NCBI RefSeq assembly: GCF_015352445.1
Contig: NZ_JADKPO010000002.1
Coordinates: 178,303 to 242,302, forward strand
DNA: 64,000 bases
Direction: 5' to 3'
DNA from: Nocardioides agariphilus
GTDB taxonomy: Bacteria > Actinomycetota > Actinomycetes > Propionibacteriales > Nocardioidaceae
A program made the translations under genes and the position numbers. Of the stretch, positions 61,035 to 64,000 are shown in pieces (positions within the stretch are counted from its first letter, which is position 1; each line of letters opens with the position of its first letter). The notes under the pieces are model-generated. The model worked only from the letters and a program-made list of their open reading frames with translations. It was not told where the DNA came from and did no database searches.

Positions 61035-63920
61035 ATGACCGAGACCGTGAGTGGGGCTGCCAAGAGCGCTGGCATCGCTGGCAAGGCAGCCGGTATGACC
61101 ATCGAGCGCGTCTTCAGCACCGACGGAGTTCACCCCTACGACGAGCTGACCTGGGAGCGGCGCGACGTCGTCCAGACCAACTGGAAGACCGGCGAGACCG
61201 TCTTCGAGCAGCGCGGCGTCGAGTTCCCCTCGACCTGGTCGGTCAACGCCTCGACCATCGTCACCACCAAGTACTTCCGCGGCGCCGTCGGCACCGACGT
61301 CCGCGAGTGGAGCCTCAAGCAGCTCATCGACCGCGTCGTGTCGACCTACGTCAAGGGCGGCCTCGACCACGGCTACTTCGCGACGCCGACCGACGCGACG
61401 GTTTTCGAGCACGAGCTGACCTGGCTGCTGGTCAACCAGTACTTCTCGTTCAACAGCCCCGTCTGGTTCAACGTCGGCACCAAGTCGCCCCAGCAGGTCT
61501 CGGCGTGCTTCATCCTCTCGGTCGACGACTCGATGGACTCGATCCTCAACTGGTACAAGGAGGAGGGGTTCATCTTCAAGGGCGGTTCGGGTGCCGGCCT
61601 CAACCTCTCGCGCATCCGCTCCTCCAAGGAGCTGCTGTCCTCGGGCGGCACCGCCAGCGGCCCGGTCTCCTTCATGCGCGGTGCCGACGCGTCCGCAGGC
61701 ACCATCAAGTCCGGTGGCGCCACGCGTCGCGCGGCCAAGATGGTCGTCCTCGACGTCGACCACCCCGACATCGTCGAGTTCGTCGAGACCAAGGCGCGCG
61801 AGGAGGACAAGATCCGCGCACTGCGTGACGCCGGCTTCGACATGGACCTCGGCGGCCACGACATCACCTCGGTGCAATACCAGAACGCCAACAACTCGGT
61901 TCGCGTCAGCGACGAGTTCATGCGCGCGGTCGAGGAGGGCACCTCGTTCGGGCTGCGCTCACGGATGACCCACGAGGTCATCGAGACCGTCGATGCCCGC
62001 GAGCTGTTCCGCAAGATCAGCAAGGCGGCCTGGGAGTGCGCCGACCCGGGTCTGCAATACGACGACACGATCAACGACTGGCACACCAACCCCGAGACGG
62101 GCCGCATCACCGCGTCCAACCCGTGCTCCGAATACATGTCGCTCGACAACTCCTCGTGCAACCTGGCCTCGCTCAACCTGCTCAAGTTCCTCAAGGACGA
62201 CAACACCTTCGACGCCGAGCTGTTCGCCAAGGCCGTCGAGGTGATCATCACCGCGATGGACATCTCCATCTGCTTCGCCGACTTCCCGACCGAGGCGATC
62301 GGCAAGACCACCGTCGACTACCGCCAGCTCGGCATCGGCTACGCCAACCTGGGCGCCCTGCTGATGGCGATGGGTCTGGGCTACGACTCCGACGGCGGCC
62401 GCGCGATGGCAGCGACCGTCACCTCGCTGATGACCGGTGTCTCCTACCGTCGTTCGGCCGAGCTCGCCGGCGTCGTCGGCCCCTACGCCGGCTACGCCCG
62501 CAACGCCGAGGCCCACAAGCGCGTGATGCGCAAGCACCAGGCCGCCAACGACGCGGTCCGCACGCTCGGCATCGCCGACGCGCAGGTCCACAAGTTGGCC
62601 ACCCAGGCGTGGGCCGAGGTCCAGAAGCTCGGCGAGACCAACGGCTTCCGCAACGCCCAGGCCTCGGTGCTCGCACCCACCGGCACCATCGGCTTCATGA
62701 TGGACTGCGACACCACCGGCATCGAGCCCGACTTCTCCTTGGTGAAGTTCAAGAAGCTCGTCGGCGGCGGTTCGATGCAGATCGTCAACCAGACCATCCC
62801 GCGGGCGCTGACCAAGCTCGGCTACGCCGAGGAGCAGGTCGAGGCGATCGTCGCCTTCATCGCCGAGCACGGCCACGTGATCGACGCGCCTGGTCTCAAG
62901 ACCGAGCACTACGAGATCTTCGACACCGCGATGGGCGCCCGGGCGCTCAAGCCGATGGGCCACGTCCGGATGATGGCGGCCACCCAGCCCTTCTTGTCGG
63001 GCGCCATCTCCAAGACCGTCAACCTCCCCGAGACCGCGACGGTCGAGGAGATCGAGGACATCTACCTCCAGTCGTGGAAGCTCGGCCTGAAGGCCACCGC
63101 CGTCTACCGCGACAACTGCAAGGTCGGCCAGCCCCTGGCCGACGGCAAGTCGGACTCCTCCAAGGCCGACCAGGCCCGCGCGACCTCCTCGTCGGTCGAG
63201 CCGGTCACGGAGGTCAAGGAGGTGGTCGTCTACCGCCCGACGCGCAAGCGCCTGCCGAAGTCGCGCACCTCGCGCACGACGTCGTTCACCGTCGGTGGCG
63301 CCGAGGGCTACATGACCTCCGGAGCGCACGACGACGGCCAGTTGGGCGAGGTGTTCCTCAAGCTCGGCAAGCAGGGCTCGACCCTGGCCGGTGTGATGGA
63401 CGCCTTCTCGATCGCGGTCTCGATCGGGCTCCAATACGGCGTCCCGCTGGAGACCTACGTCTCGAAGTTCACCAACCTGTCCTTCGAGCCCGCGGGCCTC
63501 ACCGACGACGCCGACGTGCGGATGTCGAAGTCGATCATGGACTACATCTTCCGCCGCCTGGCTCTCGACTACCTGTCCTTCGAGGACCGCTCGATGCTCG
63601 GCATCTACTCCGCCGAGGAGCGTCAGCGCTACCTCGAGACCGGCAGCTACGAGGCCCTCGCGATCAGCGAGGCCGAGTCCCTCAAGGCCGACGTCCCCGT
63701 CGAGGCGACGATCGTCGAGGACGCCCCGGCCGACGAGGCGCCGGCGCCCGAGGCCCCTCAGGCCGCGGTGAAGGAGGCCCACACCTCCGCTGAGCTCCTG
63801 GAGAAGATCACCGGCACCGCCGTCGACTCCCCGCTCTGCATGACCTGCGGCACCAAGATGCGTCCCGCGGGCAGCTGCTACGTGTGCGAGGGCTGCGGCA
63901 GCACCAGCGGCTGCAGCTGA
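61035..63920 (+). CDS. nrdJ: Vitamin B12-dependent ribonucleoside-diphosphate reductase (class II)
   Basis: The 961-aa adenosylcobalamin enzyme makes deoxyribonucleotides with or without oxygen. Core motifs are FNSPVWFNVG, the redox Cys in SACFILSVDDSMDSI, GGSGAGLNLS, NPCSEYMSLDNSSCNLASLNL with the thiyl Cys, and APTGTIGFMMDCDTTGIEP. A C-terminal DUF/TSCPD-type section (SRTTSFTVGGAEGYMTSGAHDDGQLGEVFLKLGKQGSTLAGVMDAFSIAVSIGLQYGVPLETYV) and a terminal zinc-finger-like CMTCGTKM...CYVCEGCG tail end the protein. GAGGAG precedes the ATG. A terminator follows. Confidence 0.95.
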   Translation: MTETVSGAAKSAGIAGKAAGMTIERVFSTDGVHPYDELTWERRDVVQTNWKTGETVFEQRGVEFPSTWSVNASTIVTTKYFRGAVGTDVREWSLKQLIDRVVSTYVKGGLDHGYFATPTDATVFEHELTWLLVNQYFSFNSPVWFNVGTKSPQQVSACFILSVDDSMDSILNWYKEEGFIFKGGSGAGLNLSRIRSSKELLSSGGTASGPVSFMRGADASAGTIKSGGATRRAAKMVVLDVDHPDIVEFVETKAREEDKIRALRDAGFDMDLGGHDITSVQYQNANNSVRVSDEFMRAVEEGTSFGLRSRMTHEVIETVDARELFRKISKAAWECADPGLQYDDTINDWHTNPETGRITASNPCSEYMSLDNSSCNLASLNLLKFLKDDNTFDAELFAKAVEVIITAMDISICFADFPTEAIGKTTVDYRQLGIGYANLGALLMAMGLGYDSDGGRAMAATVTSLMTGVSYRRSAELAGVVGPYAGYARNAEAHKRVMRKHQAANDAVRTLGIADAQVHKLATQAWAEVQKLGETNGFRNAQASVLAPTGTIGFMMDCDTTGIEPDFSLVKFKKLVGGGSMQIVNQTIPRALTKLGYAEEQVEAIVAFIAEHGHVIDAPGLKTEHYEIFDTAMGARALKPMGHVRMMAATQPFLSGAISKTVNLPETATVEEIEDIYLQSWKLGLKATAVYRDNCKVGQPLADGKSDSSKADQARATSSSVEPVTEVKEVVVYRPTRKRLPKSRTSRTTSFTVGGAEGYMTSGAHDDGQLGEVFLKLGKQGSTLAGVMDAFSIAVSIGLQYGVPLETYVSKFTNLSFEPAGLTDDADVRMSKSIMDYIFRRLALDYLSFEDRSMLGIYSAEERQRYLETGSYEALAISEAESLKADVPVEATIVEDAPADEAPAPEAPQAAVKEAHTSAELLEKITGTAVDSPLCMTCGTKMRPAGSCYVCEGCGSTSGCS

Positions 63921-63951
63921 TATGTAGGCGATTCCTGTCAAGTGGCAGGGT

Positions 63952-63987
63952 GAGGCGCCCGTCCCGATCGCTCGGGGCGGGCGCCTC
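63952..63987 (+). terminator. Intrinsic-type terminator of the nrd operon
   Basis: GAGGCGCCCG (63952-63961) and CGGGCGCCTC (63978-63987) form a 10-bp perfect stem, extended by CCCGA/TCGGGG-like pairing inside. It is followed by GTGCTTCGTCGTT. It lies 31 bp after the nrdJ stop. Confidence 0.8.
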
Positions 63988-64000
63988 GTGCTTCGTCGTT

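Noticed and set aside
61959-63941. 660-codon frame antisense to nrdJ, and similar long antisense frames at 1855-3963, 13341-15170 and 43885-45348
   Set aside because: High-GC genes routinely leave open antisense frames. These show Val/Gly/Arg/His-rich noise with no domains, whereas the sense products are well recognised.

Overview
The window is 64 kb of very GC-rich DNA with frequent GTG/TTG starts, many leaderless genes and an actinobacterial gene complement: protein O-mannosyltransferase, Rpf, LexA beside a LysM protein, NrdR/NrdJ, DUF3052 and two large SARP-type regulators. It looks like a chromosomal segment of a Nocardioides-like member of the Propionibacteriales. The genus is inferred from gene content and style, not from a marker gene.

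Two blocks keep the gene order known from other Actinobacteria such as Mycobacterium tuberculosis: PMT-rsmI-tatD-rpfB-rsmA-ispE (18.8-25.5 kb), and miaB...miaA-dapF...hflX...lexA/LysM-nrdR (32.4-60.9 kb). Accessory cargo is interleaved with them.

0-9.4 kb: a secreted protein, a 1182-aa SARP/ATPase regulator and two paralogous FAD oxidoreductases. Three promoters here carry matching SARP-type repeats (heptamers every 11 bp, then 8 bp, then a -10 hexamer), so they read as one small regulon. lysS, a cyclic-nucleotide-binding protein and the 3' stub of an M28 aminopeptidase follow.

9.4-16.6 kb: a RidA protein, then a DtxR/IdeR-type iron box and a tightly coupled operon of a ferric-iron ABC transporter and an 855-aa adenylation-carrier-membrane acyltransferase fusion. 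A TetR gene with a perfect palindromic operator lies convergent to it.

16.6-18.8 kb: a 6C-type structured RNA on the minus strand, a 44-codon secreted peptide gene too short for routine gene calling, and, tail to tail with it, an XRE-HTH/TPR regulator of RRNPP-like architecture. This is the best candidate for an undescribed peptide-signalling system.

18.8-32.4 kb: the conserved PMT to ispE block, uup, two methyltransferases around a MarR regulator, a frameshifted VOC gene, a zinc-ribbon peptide, an S9 peptidase and thioredoxin. 32.4-45.3 kb: miaB, small acidic proteins, Nudix, an MT0933-like protein, a sigma factor with a membrane partner, miaA, dapF, an SDR, a dimethylglycine dehydrogenase-like enzyme, an HOD-like alpha/beta hydrolase with a divergent PadR regulator, and hflX.

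45.3-64 kb: a secreted protein next to a second SARP-like regulator, a calcium-binding-type secreted protein, a polyamine ABC operon, a DinG-like helicase overlapping a PAP2 gene, the SOS-controlled LysM/lexA pair with clustered LexA boxes, two cell-envelope or unknown genes, and nrdR-nrdJ with DnaA boxes upstream. Short dispersed hairpin repeats are scattered through 33-39 kb, and one has apparently entered the miaB coding sequence.
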